A stretch of 64,000 nucleotides of DNA from positions 13,876,424 to 13,940,423 of the forward strand of contig OX030956.1 of assembly GCA_943735955.1 (NCBI GenBank). Direction: 5' to 3'. The stretch is from Piscicola geometra. Lineage: Eukaryota > Annelida > Clitellata > Hirudinida > Piscicolidae. Positions 40,121 through 50,840 of this stretch are shown here, piece after piece; position 1 is the first letter of the stretch; every line of letters starts with the position of its first letter. A program made the translations under genes and the position numbers. The notes beneath the pieces were generated by a model. That model ran no database searches and was not told the DNA's origin. It was given only the letters and a program-made list of their open reading frames with translations.

Positions 40121-42086
40121 TTGGCTTTATAGCACTTCATAGTCTATAATAATTCATACTATTTATCCTAAAATGTATTTATTTACAGCTGCCATGAGTT
40201 CCTACAAACGTAAAAATGATTGTGGAAAATGGGGGACACGCCTTACAAAGATCAACCAATTGTTAACGAGTTGAGAAAAAAAACTATAAAAAATGAAGCA
40301 ATTTTTAAAGAAGTTGAACCAGTAAAGGTCGAAATGAAAACTAGAAAGCCTAGAGCAAAAAAAAGTTTAATTTGCAAAATTAACCTAAAAGCTAAATTTA
40401 ATTTAATTTAGTCAATTTGATTAAATGAAAATTCCCATTAAAATACAAACTGGTGTATTTCTTTAGATAACTAAATAATGTTGAACACAATAAATATAAA
40501 TAAAATAAATACAACTTTTAAATGACATTTTTTATTAAATACAATAGAATTTCATCTTAGGGAACAGAGCATTCCATCTTGAGTACCCAGTTGCTTAACA
40601 TGGAATTTATAGGTGTTCATGTTTAAAGTAAAAAAAACTTGTGTTTCTTTTTTTTCAAGCCTTATGTTTGAGTTCACATAATTAGACAAGTTATAAATAT
40701 AATGGCTGGATAAATTAAAATTAAAATTATTTAATATGCAATTGAGCTATGAAGCTACGTTTGAAAAATCGTTCTGACTTGTGCAACCTCCCCCTATAAC
40801 GAAGCCACTATTTTTTTGTCAATCCCAAAATATCCAACTTTAGATTCGAAGTTTTCATGAAGAATCCAAATATAAGGGAGATTAGAACAATTGAATCATG
40901 ATGAAAACTTATCAAATGAAATATTCTCTGACGTTCAAATAATAAATGTTAGGACTAGCAAGTTTGAGATCAGTGAACACAGCAGGGAGAACTAATGGGA
41001 AAAAAAATTTAATTTCGGGAATAGGTCGGGACCATGTCAAAAAGCTTCGGGAACGGGTCAGGAACGGGAATCTAATTGCGGAAACGGGACCAGGCCAGAA
41101 TCAAAATTCTAATGACCATCGGAAACGGAACGAAAGCGGAAAAAAAGTTCGAGACCGGGAGTGAAAAATGGTCCAGGTCATACATATAGGGAGAGGTTAC
41201 ACAAGATGGAACGATTTTAAAAAGTAGTTTCATAGCTCAATTTTATAACCAATAACGTTAATTAAAATTTATCCAGCCATTATATTGACTTTTTGTCTAA
41301 CTATATCAACTCTAACATTGGAAAGAATAAAAAAGATATATGAGTTTATTAACTTCAAACATGAACACTCAATGACTAATAAGATTTAGCTATAAATTGA
41401 ACATACTTGTGTCAAAGCTAATGAATACTAACATTTTTTTTATGTAATAAAAAGTAAATTATTAGTTTGTATTTACTTTATATAGTTTATTTAGAAAATT
41501 AACTTTATATAGTCTATTTAGAATATTAACTTCATATAGTCTATTAAACTGTATATAGTCTATATAGATTTATCATCTCCCGAGATGGACGATGACCAGG
41601 ACAGATTTATTAATGTCTATAATCTCTTCCTATGTTTAATCTGAAGCAACTATTTATGTTTCATATTAGGCAACTATGACCATGCTACAAATCCATGGTT
41701 ACAACAGGCTAATTAACTCATTTATTAATTATACTACTTGCACATAATGGAACTTTCGTACATCATCTAATTAATAATAATAAACAAAAATTATCTTTTT
41801 TGGATGTGAGGGAAAAACAGCAAAAGATTATTTTCCAACTTTGAAACTATTCTTCTAGAAATCAGTTTTTCAATTATTATAATTGAACGAGAAAATTTTC
41901 AAAAATGAAACCAACATACAAATGTGCTTAGAAGATCTTTGGTTTATAATAAATTAATAAATTTGTGGAATAAACGGTTTTGGGTAGAGTATATTAAAAT
42001 GTTAGAATCTTAAGTCTAAATAAAAATTACATTTAATTAATTAGAATGTTTTTTTTGCGAATGTTGGTTGTTTTGAATCTATCAAG

Positions 42087-42242
42087 GAATGGCCGCAGCA
42101 GACCAAGATGGCCGCAGGGAATCAAGTGAGCTGCGACATGAAGGAGAAAACATTCCATAGCAGCAGCAGTTCCAGTATTGGCAAAGACTTCTCCTTCATC
42201 TTCTATCGCAGCCTCGGCACCAGTGGCAAGACAGAAATTTGA
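42087..42242 (+). CDS. Orphan last-exon-like open frame (52 codons)
   Basis: After a plausible AG at 42085-42086 the frame reads EWPQQTKMAAGNQVSCDMKE, then a Ser-rich run, GKDFSFIFYRSLGTSGKTEI and a stop. It is GC-richer than its surroundings and looks like a 3'-terminal coding exon. No upstream exon was found and the family is not recognised. It lies inside the insertion in element copy B, so it may be captured host sequence. Confidence 0.3.
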   Translation, partial: EWPQQTKMAAGNQVSCDMKEKTFHSSSSSSIGKDFSFIFYRSLGTSGKTEI

Positions 42243-42461
42243 GAAGAACGATGATTGTGTTTTGTGGTTTTGAGGATGATGTGGTGATGATTGTGCTGTG
42301 GTATGAGTGTTGGTACTGTGGTGATGATTGAATTTTTTATTGGTGGAGATAGTGCTTCTGTGGCGGTGATTGTCATGGTGGTCTGGGTGAGGTTGGATTA
42401 TTGAGGTTGTTTGTTTGTTTTTTTATATTTAAATTGATATATATATATACATATATTGGCA

Positions 42462-42560
42462 ATGGTCTAAAAACAGTTTTATTTAACAAATTCATTTGAA
42501 AAGCGCTTTTGAATTAGATAAAAAGCGCTAGATAAATGCCTGTGATTGATTGATTGAAGA
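42462..42560 (+). mobile_element. 5'-truncated LINE 3' end
   Basis: Shares TTTAACAAATT, AGCGCTTTTGAATT, GCGCTA and the TGATTGATTGATTGA tail with 40050-40120. A second short 3' end of the same LINE family. Confidence 0.6.
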
Positions 42561-43207
42561 CGGATGCATGAATAGAAAATTAAAGAATTTTTTTTACATC
42601 GCTTAGCTCGTTCCATCTTAGGAACTGGTTCATCTTGAGCAATCTCCTCTTAAATAGATATATATATGGTAGCTATAAATACATATATATAGATGGTCCC
42701 ATGCATGAATATATAATTTATTTTTATAACTTTTATATTTCATTTAAAAAAACATAAAAACATTTTATTCTATTTTTAGCCCAAACGGTATGCATGCTTA
42801 AAACTATTTTAAGCAATGGCTTAGTTGGAAGGTCCAGGAAGAATAATGATATCCTTTGCAAGCGCAAAAAATGCTTCTGGGAAGAACCTTTTGGTGACAA
42901 AACTTTCTTATTTTCAATAATTTTGGTTTTCTTTCATTTTTAGATATAAACGTTACTTCTACACAACAATATTCCGTTGCAATAAAAAATGAAGAGCATT
43001 TGCGAAGACTCAAAAGATGGTAGAAAAACTTGCAGTGTCGAGAACTGAGGGTCATTGCCTTATTTTGTCAAGAACACAGTAAAATCTTTAAGCGTGTACT
43101 TTGACATCTATTAAGTTAAACAGTTTTTTTATCATGAATTTGTTCTCAGTTATTTTTGCTTGTCATATTAATAAAAATTCAATAAACAGTATCGTTTTAG
43201 TCTAAAA

Positions 43208-43365
43208 AAAATATCCTGTAGGGATCCTGGGGTCCGGACTCCCTCATTTTGCTGTAGTGCAGGGTCTACCTTAATGGTATTGACCCCAGGACCCCCCTTC
43301 CCAGGATTGCCGCTCATTCTGAGTAGGACCCCCAAGATTTGCAGCAGATCGCTGCCCCTGCTTAA
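43208..43365 (-). repeat. Dispersed repeat, copy 2 (related to 21284-21405)
   Basis: The reverse complement matches 21284-21405 in several 10-15-base blocks in the same order. Somewhat palindromic, with GGATCCTGGGGTCC near one end. Confidence 0.75.
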
Positions 43366-43744
43366 AAGGAATACCAAAAAAATCAGCCCACTATGTTTTT
43401 TGCGCTAGAAAAAAAAAGGGCATTAATGCAACTACCATCATCTTGTGGTAGTTATTACCCGCATATTAAATGTGAAGTGGCTTCAAAGTAAACTGGTGAA
43501 ATAAGTGCTCAAACTTGTGAAGGATCATCAATTTAATTTAATTTAGAGAGTTAAAAACCACGCAGATCTTTTGACCTCTATAATGGTTATTTATTTAAAT
43601 AAATAAAAACATTTATATACCCACATGCATATACAAATATATATTACATATATCAAATATATGAATAAACATTAGAAAAATAATTAATAAGTATAAAAAA
43701 ATTATAAATAAAATATATTTATGTGTATGTATACACATTAATTT

Positions 43745-43908
43745 TTTTTTATTATGTCATAATAGCATTTATAGTTATACATCATGGGATGGCTTTCCCA
43801 GAACTTATCTAATTTTATTTTTGATTTATCTGTATTTTCAGCTTTTACGAGCTCATCAGACAAGCTATCCCAAACTGTTACCACTCTTTGTGTATAAAAT
43901 TTCACTTT
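43745..43908 (-). pseudogene. LINE reverse-transcriptase C-terminal remnant upstream of PSMD10
   Basis: On the minus strand the frame reads FYTQRVVTVWDSLSDELVKA, then DKSKIKLDKFWES. This is the R.V..WN.LP..VV.A......K..LDK.W signature at the C-terminus of many invertebrate LINE polyproteins. It ends about 25 bases from the PSMD10 start codon, so the LINE remnant makes up the proximal PSMD10 upstream region. Confidence 0.65.
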
Positions 43909-43933
43909 TGGAATACAGTTTTGTGAACTTAAA

Positions 43934-45464
43934 ATGTCGACTCATGATTTAACGTTTGAGGAAGCTTGTATGCGACTTAATGAAAGGAAATTGAAGGAAA
44001 TTGAATCTTTAATTGGAAAACATAATGACTGGTTATCAAAAACAGATTCTGTAAGTATTTGTAATAAGTAAAAGCTATGTATCTGAAATGCAAGATAATA
44101 GTATATAAAATATTTATTTTGCATGTACTTATTAATTACAAATATATTCTTATTAATTAAATTTTTCTGATAGACAGGCAGACGTCTTCTTCACTGGGCT
44201 TGCTTGAGTGGTGATGAGACGATTGTGAAGACGTTGGTTCAGAAGTATGGAGCCGACGTGAATGCTCAAGATGATGTAAGCACGCTTCTATCACTGAATA
44301 TGCTTTTTATGAAGTATTTTCTATTAAAAATGAAAGATTTCGGGTTTATATAATACAAAAGCAAGTTCCTTCTTCTACCCTAGATGCTGTGGTCACCCTT
44401 GATGATTGCAGCCAGTGCGGGCAGAGAAGCAGTTGTGCATATGTTGGTTGAATTAGGGGCTGACGTGAATACAACAAACTCTAATGGCCAAAACAGTTTG
44501 CATTATGCCTGCAGCAAAAACCACATTAGAGTTAGTGAAGGCTTTGATGGGACTGAATTGAGTTTCACAAACTTGAAAAATCTCGATTTTTCAGACATAA
44601 ACGTGAATATATTAAACCACTGGATGATCAAATATCACTCAAACCCCTCTTCCAAGATAGCCGAGTTTTTGATCTGTCAAGGCATCAAACTGAACCACAC
44701 CGATCGCTACGGCAACACCCCTTTGCACCGCACTGCCTCAATGGGCCGGTCTGCACTGACCGACCTCCTGCTGCAGAGGGGTGCAGTGGTGCACATCCCA
44801 GACCGCCAAGGAAACACTCCACTGTGAGTGGTCGCATGCTTCAGAACACTGTGGCATGTCCACTAGGGTTTAAACAATGTTGATGACAATAATAATCGTA
44901 ATGCTAATGCAGAGTGCTTCAAGGCTACATATTTTAGATCATCTTAGCATCTTTTAAAAAGTTATTTTTCTTTTAGATTTTCAAACATGACACCATCATC
45001 AGACACCTGGCTTGTCAGGAAGAGAGGCTGGAAGATATCATGCTGCTGGTGAAGGCAGGAGCCAGTCTGGAAACTCTCAACAAGGTCTTTCTCATCCTTC
45101 CATTCTCATCACCTCTCTCATCCTTCCATTCTCAAAATCCTCTTTCCATCTTTTTATCCTCTCCCATTATATTTTGGGATATATATGATAATCATAATAT
45201 CCCATTTTTTATCATGCTTAATCATACTTTTTGTGGATTCATATCATCACCAATCTTGTGGGTATTGGCATATGTTGATTGCGTTTCAGTTGGGTGCCTG
45301 GGTGTTATATAAAACAAGCATTATTATTATTTTTGCTATTTTTTATTATTATATGCTCATTCTTGTGGTTGTTATTGCAGGAGGAAAAGACGCCTTTAGA
45401 GTACCTCGACCCGAAGCTCAGACCCCCCATCGTCGAGGCAACCAAGCAGTCCCAAGCCCGCTGA
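43934..45464 (+). CDS. PSMD10: Gankyrin (26S proteasome non-ATPase subunit 10), complete, six exons
   Basis: Exons: 43934-44050, 44174-44275, 44384-44530, 44657-44823, 45003-45084, 45381-45464. They total 699 nt, 232 aa (human 226), and all junctions are phase-compatible with GT..AG. The ankyrin repeats are clear: LLHWACLSGDETIVKTLV, WSPLMIAASAGREAVVHML, NSLHYACSKNHIRIAEFL, NTPLHRTASMGRSALTDLLL, NTPLHLACQEERLEDIMLL, then EEKTPLEYL near the end, as in human gankyrin (TPLHLACDEER and EEKTPL). The protein is a chaperone for assembly of the 19S regulatory particle base through the ATPase Rpt3 (PSMC4). Its start (MSTHDLTFEEACMRLNERKL) is diverged but helical. Intron 3 (44531-44656) is 126 bp, a multiple of three, without stops, so a retained-intron isoform would stay in frame. 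Upstream lies a LINE remnant. Confidence 0.95.
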
Positions 45465-45680
45465 TCCCATTGAAACAACCTCTCTCCAATATATTGCTAC
45501 ATTGACCATTAGATTTTTTATTAATAATTTTTTTCATAAAAAACAATAGTCTTGCTACCGTGAGCTTGCTTTGACAGAGTTTCTCCAGAGTTTTCCAAAA
45601 GGGTGTCACCATGATGCCTTCGAAAGTGTCGTAAGTCTGCTTGGGGAGTTATAGGAGCAGCTGTTCTACTTGTCTTATTC

Positions 45681-45686
45681 AATAAA
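45681..45686 (+). terminator. PSMD10 poly(A) signal AATAAA
   Basis: Canonical AATAAA 217 bases after the stop codon, followed by T/GT-rich sequence. Confidence 0.6.
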
Positions 45687-45689
45687 CCC

Positions 45690-46590
45690 TCTTGAACTGG
45701 TGTTGTCAGTTTTTGCTCTACCCCACCTAGCGATTAATATGTTTTTCTTTTTATGATTTACGCCTATAACATAGGCTATAAGTTTCTAGCGAGTTTCTTA
45801 AATAATACGTTTTTGAGGTTTGTTATCTCTGTGCTAACCTATCTTATATAAAGCTTTAACAAAAAATATTTATTTACTTAAGAGCAAAAATTGTTAAAGA
45901 TCTTAGATTCATCGTTACGCACAAAACGTATTGAAAAACAGCATTTATGTAAGTTTAACTTATGAAAACAATTTTAAGCCTCAACACAGCTCCCTAGTTG
46001 ATTAACACATTCGCCCCGCAGTGCAGAGTGCCTAGCTGGTAGGTATATATGTACACTCTGTGATGACACACCACGCAGTTATAAATAAGGCAAGAGTTGT
46101 GTCTTTCAGTAGAAATTTATATCTCTGAAAAACTATGCAGGATAAACAGAAATTGTGGAAATTGCTACTGTCGCCATGTAAGTCTATGTCGTCTGCGAGG
46201 ACCTGAAAGGATTATCACTCGCTTCCGTAGGTTGGTTGATTTCTTCGTTGGCTGGCATTCTCATGAAGTTTCTTTTATTTTAGTAGCTCCTAACACTTTT
46301 TTCTCATACTCTTTAGATTTATGCTTGCCAAAAAATGTTTGTTTGCAGTTACATGTACTACATGATGTAGTTTTGATATTTTGGGACAACTTCTTACCTC
46401 TCTTATACTTGTACCACCTAACAACCCCCTCTCTGCACTTAAAGTTGTGGCTGTCGTTACAATGTTTTATTTGGTTTTTAGTGCTGTATTGCTGATTAAG
46501 AAAATTAAACACTTAAGTATTCTCGCTTGCCCGTCGTAACTCAAAGGAAACGACCCATCCAGACGGATCCGCCAATAAGGACTGCATGCG
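45690..46590. other. No host gene; possible piggyBac-like remnant on the minus strand (46261-46512)
   Basis: The minus frame reads KYKRGKK and then CSTCNCKQTFFGKHKSKEY, loosely like the C-terminal Cys-rich domain of piggyBac-type transposases. Too short and diverged to assign firmly. Nothing else was recognised. Confidence 0.3.
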
Positions 46591-46665
46591 ACTTGCAAAT
46601 GGGACTTCGAACCACACCACCACAATGCAGTGTCGTCTTGCACTAAGCACCGAATTCCGTTACTT
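46590..46665 (-). repeat. tRNA-derived SINE-like head
   Basis: The minus strand has GGTGCTTAGTGCAAG (A-box-like) and, about 35 bases on, GTGGTTCGAAGTCCC (close to the B box GGTTCGANTCC). No full cloverleaf. Confidence 0.4.
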
Positions 46666-48000
46666 CATTCTTTTCCGAGTTGCTTAAATTAGAGTCTGTC
46701 ATCATATTTAGAGTAATGTAGTTCATCTTAGCCTCTTAAAACTAGAAAATAAAGCTTATGTAAGAGAAAAGGTTTAACTAACATTAGACAGAGCCTGTGT
46801 GCAGTAATTGCTGTGATGATGAGATGGCGTGTGCTGACGCTATGATAATGGATGTGAATTTAAGACACGCTTCAAACAAACTTCTCGTGTGACATCTTCT
46901 AGGAATTGCATGTGGTTTATAGTGTCTTTTCAAATGGTTTGTCGGATGAGAGTGACCTTTCAGTTGTTTACAAAGGCTCCTATGGAGCTCTCAAGAGGCA
47001 CAATACAAATAAATAAGTTAATTTCAAATATGTAAAAAAAGATTCGGAGTTAATTTTTAATTATAAATCAAAAACTTATTCACTTTTAAGGCATTTTGGG
47101 GGTTTGGAGACTGCGTTGTCACGCTGTCTGTCACGTCACCGACCTGTCAGTCAACGAGACTTATCAATGCTTTGATTAATGTATGAGTTTGTTAGCAGGC
47201 GATTAGAAGGAACCGAAATAACATTTTATTGACCAGAAATAGTATTAGATGTTTTTTGAGGTTGTCATGATGATGATGCTTATGATGAAAATGTATTTTA
47301 ATTACATGTAATTAAATGTGTATATATAAGTATGTAAAGTATATTTAATAAATGCGGGCTTTGTCGGGAAAATGTCGGGGAAAAATGTCTAATTGACAAA
47401 ATGTCATGTTCGAAAGCCTCGTGAATCAGAAAGAACAGCGTGAAAGACTTACACCTGTAGCTCTAATTAACACCCGCCAGTACTTTGTATCACTTAAAAA
47501 ACTTGTCTCACCTTACTTTTTATTGTTCATTAGTTGTGATATTTTGTTCGGGTACTTTGAAAAATGAGTTATTTAAAAAAATATTTTTACAAAATCTATT
47601 TTGTAGAAAAAACATTTGAAAAATCTTAACTTTTTTCTAAATAGTAAAAAAATAATTAATTTTTTTGGTGAAAGAATTATGATAAAAACTACATTTCAAA
47701 GATTTGGGCCTTAAACCTTAAATCCGCTCATGCACCTTTCAAACACTTTACTGAGTCAGTCAGCAAAAAGCCGAGAACCCTGACAACGGCTGAAAAGTCA
47801 CAACAGAAGTAAAGCAACCGCATAAAACCAGCAGCAGTAAAGGAAAAGCACTCGGCACGACAAAGAAGAATGCATCTTGATTGTTTATTTAAACGAGATG
47901 CAGCTTCGACTTTCAAATTTGAGCTTCATCAATCAGGATTTTGGTGCACTTCATCAAATTACATTCAATTAACCGGACCTCACCTCAAGCCTCCATTCAT
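46666..48000. other. No gene recognised
   Basis: Unique AT-rich sequence. Open frames are short and without recognisable motifs. Confidence 0.5.
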
Positions 48001-48195
48001 CTTCTTTCCAAAAATTCATCTATTCGTCCATTAGGCATTCGTCCATGCATGCATTCATTCATTCCTACATCCATCCATGCATTCATTCATTCATTCATTC
48101 CCATATCCATCCATGTATTCATTCATACATCCGTCTATACATACCTTCTTCCATTCTTTCATCCATCCATTTATTAATTCATGCCTCCTTCCATT
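48001..48195 (+). repeat. CATC/CATT degenerate tetranucleotide array
   Basis: ATTCATTCATTC and CATCCATCCATG blocks, the same sequence type as the flank of the 28-bp minisatellite at 9.7 kb and the array at 58 kb. Confidence 0.8.
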
Positions 48196-48199
48196 AATT

Positions 48200-50460
48200 A
48201 ACCCCACTAATCCATCATGCACTCATCTAATGCATCTTTCCCTCTTCCGCTCAATGGGGTACTTCACAGTAGAGCACAAATAAATGAAGTCCATCAACCG
48301 AGGCGAACAGAACATTCATTACGGATAGACACAACGGACCTTTTAGCCTTTAACTTTTACGGACCTTTTACTCCGTCGATGAGGGTGTTCAATATAGGAT
48401 CGTATTTCAAATGGAAAAGTATCACCCTTTCAAGGCAGTTCGATTACCTTCGTTTCTTATATTTTAATCAAAAATGAATACAATAACAAAAAAAGAAAAT
48501 TAGAGAATAAGAATGAGCTCTTCTTGAAGGTCAACGAAGCCAGTTTTGACAAGAGAAGCAGTAAGGAGAAGGTGTTATAATACTAACAGTAATAATGTTA
48601 ACATTTCAGATAAATCATCCATAATAACGAATCATAATGGTTCCAGTTTGTTGTCACACACCCATAGAAACATATTATAAACTAAGAGCAATATTTCCAT
48701 GTTTTATTTCATTTGATTAGCCTTTGAAAACTCAGAAAATGGATCACCCTAATGAAAATCAGTGGAAAAAAAATCACTTTAAAAACTAAAATGCCACAGA
48801 GAGTGACTTAAACTCATCATAACAGCATAGAAATTCGGAAACAAACAGTAGATTAGCCTGATTCACAGCCAAGGCAGAAGGACGATATTTCTGTTTAGTG
48901 CGTTGCGTTCATGGATCGATAGTGTCCTGGAGATGGCTTCGGAGCTGCGAGAACTGCATTTGTGAGTCGATTTTTGAAGGTCTCGCAAAGTTGAGACAAA
49001 AATTTTGACACTTTTGAAGGCACTCTAACAAATTATAATCTACATAATTTAAAGTAGAAATTTAAAAAATGAATAAGTCTGTAAAATGGAAAAAAATATT
49101 TTAAAAAAACTTAATTTCAAAAAGTATTTTTAAATTCTAATTGCACAAGACCTCTAAAAGAGCGCAGAAGGAAAAGAACCCACATGCAAGGAAATGTGCT
49201 CTCTCTATTTAGCATCCGAAAACCAATGAGTTTTAAAACTCTTTTCCTACTTTTAGAAATTTTTTGAATACAACGCGTTCAAAGCATCCTAATCGAAACA
49301 TCTTTTTTTTGAATAACTAATTGTTGCGATCAACAGTTATTTGTAATATTAATATTATATTCTTGCTAACCTATTTGATTAATTGTTCTGTTTTGTTTGA
49401 TTTACATCCCAATCTAAATAGTTCTATTTTTTCACTTTTCCATTCAGCTACATTTTTATATCGTCGCTCAAACTTTGCTAAATATCCGTCATCATTTTTG
49501 TTTCCAAACACTTAAATCTCTATTCATCCCCATTCACAGCCATCAAACCATACATTTAACTTTGGCAACTAAATTGAGAATAAACGGACCAATCCGCATG
49601 AAAAACACCGCAGTTCAAGCCATTTAGAGAGATATTCTCATGCGATCGCATCAACTAACTCGCATGTGGTTACCGCTGCGACGACTGCAAACCAGTCTTG
49701 CTTGACCGACGCCCTTTCTGATGCCTCTTTTTCTTCTCTCTAGTTTTTTAACTCAACAAATCAATCAATTTTCCACTGTCTTTTTAAAAACTCTTTTCCA
49801 TCCATGAGCCACGGCAAAAACACTTTTGCTAAGAATCATCATCATCATCATGAGCATCGTTCGTTTCTTCATCAACTCTCCTTTCAACTGTGCCACCCAC
49901 GTAATCAACTTGAGAGCTAATCACGCCACGCTGTCATGCATTCACTCGCTCGAAAGAGAATACTACATAAAATCCCTGAATATCACATAATACCTCAGAA
50001 TACTACGTTGTACTCTAGAATACTACGTTGTACTCCAGAATATCACAAAATAATTTAGAGTACTGCATATTACTCTGGGATACAAGATAATACTTCAAAA
50101 AACCACATTTTATTCTAGAATATAGTATAATTCAACAGATTTTCTTTCCAAATTTTGTTTTTTTACGGTCTGTATTACTCACAGAATGAAGAATACCACA
50201 TGATACTTCAGAATACCACGTAATTTCTTGAATACTTGCCTCTCCAAGCTATCCCCAGTCTTACCAGAAACAGTAGAAATTCATCACTAATCCCAAATGC
50301 ACTCAAAACATACTTTTTGAGTGTTCTTTGTCTTCAAAAGTCCAAAAAACATGGAAGTTTTAATTTCAACTGACTGGAGGGAGGAGATGTGTGGGTTGAG
50401 TGTCCCTCAAATGCTGTCATTGCCAGTTAGGTTATCGCCATCATATTCTTCCACCTATCA
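48200..50460. other. No gene recognised
   Basis: AT-rich. Between about 49965 and 50235 an irregular series of AGAATACCACATAATACT-like words recurs every 20-35 bases, an old decayed tandem repeat. Confidence 0.45.
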
Positions 50461-50469
50461 CAACCTTTT

Positions 50470-50768
50470 CCATCATCATCTTCACTTTTACTCTCATCCT
50501 CATTTCTTTCATGATCATTTCTATCATCATCATCGCTTCCATCATCATCATCATCATCGCTTCCATCATCACCATCATCATCACTCCCATCTTCATCATC
50601 TCTTCGAGCAAGGCCTCATTCCAACCCACCCCTTCGCTTTTGAGGCGCTGATTGTCTATTTATGAGTCACATTTCTCTGGAGTGGACAATTATAAGTATT
50701 ACATCGTCATTTAATTTATCGGTATTTTTGTATTTGTGTGTATGAAGTGTGTATATATATATATGTAT

Positions 50769-50815
<47 letters not shown>

Positions 50816-50840
50816 TGTGTGTGTGTGTGTTTGTGGCTGT
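50470..50840 (+). repeat. CATCAT array (50470-50605) and interrupted (TG)n (50745-50835)
   Basis: Simple repeats only. His-, Ile- and Met-rich frames over them are artefacts of the trinucleotide. Confidence 0.85.

Larger units (their letters stand above)
36256..40797 (+). mobile_element. Element with GGGGGAGGTTGC inverted ends, copy A
   Basis: GGGGGAGGTTGCTCAAG at the left pairs with inverted CTTGTGCAACCTCCCCC at the right, with TA on both outer sides, as in a TA target duplication (Tc1/mariner-like mode; family unproven). The copy contains a SINE-like piece (38300) and a LINE fragment (39574-40120). No intact frame. Confidence 0.55.
35345..41190. mobile_element. Decayed, interrupted hAT element related to 32293-33139
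   Basis: 35360-35525 matches the reverse complement of the right subterminal arrays of the 32293-33139 element (AATCGGGAACGGGAA words). 40940-41190 matches the reverse complement of its left part, including TGTTAGGACTAGCAAG. Together they look like the two ends of one larger inverted copy, interrupted by other insertions. A transposase remnant lies at 35809-35976. Confidence 0.55.
41188..42652 (-). mobile_element. Inverted copy B of the GGGGGAGGTTGC element
   Basis: The end at 41188 (GGGAGAGGTTACACAAG) matches the inverted right end of copy A, and the end at 42652 matches the left end of copy A (TTGCTCAAGATGAACC). Internal blocks around 41220-41390 and 41580-41900 align inverted with copy A. 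A several-hundred-base insertion lies at about 41930-42590. Confidence 0.55.

Noticed and set aside
46097..46495. 132-codon plus-strand frame as a gene
   Set aside because: Antisense to a possible transposase remnant and rich in Leu/Phe from AT-rich DNA. No conserved motif.
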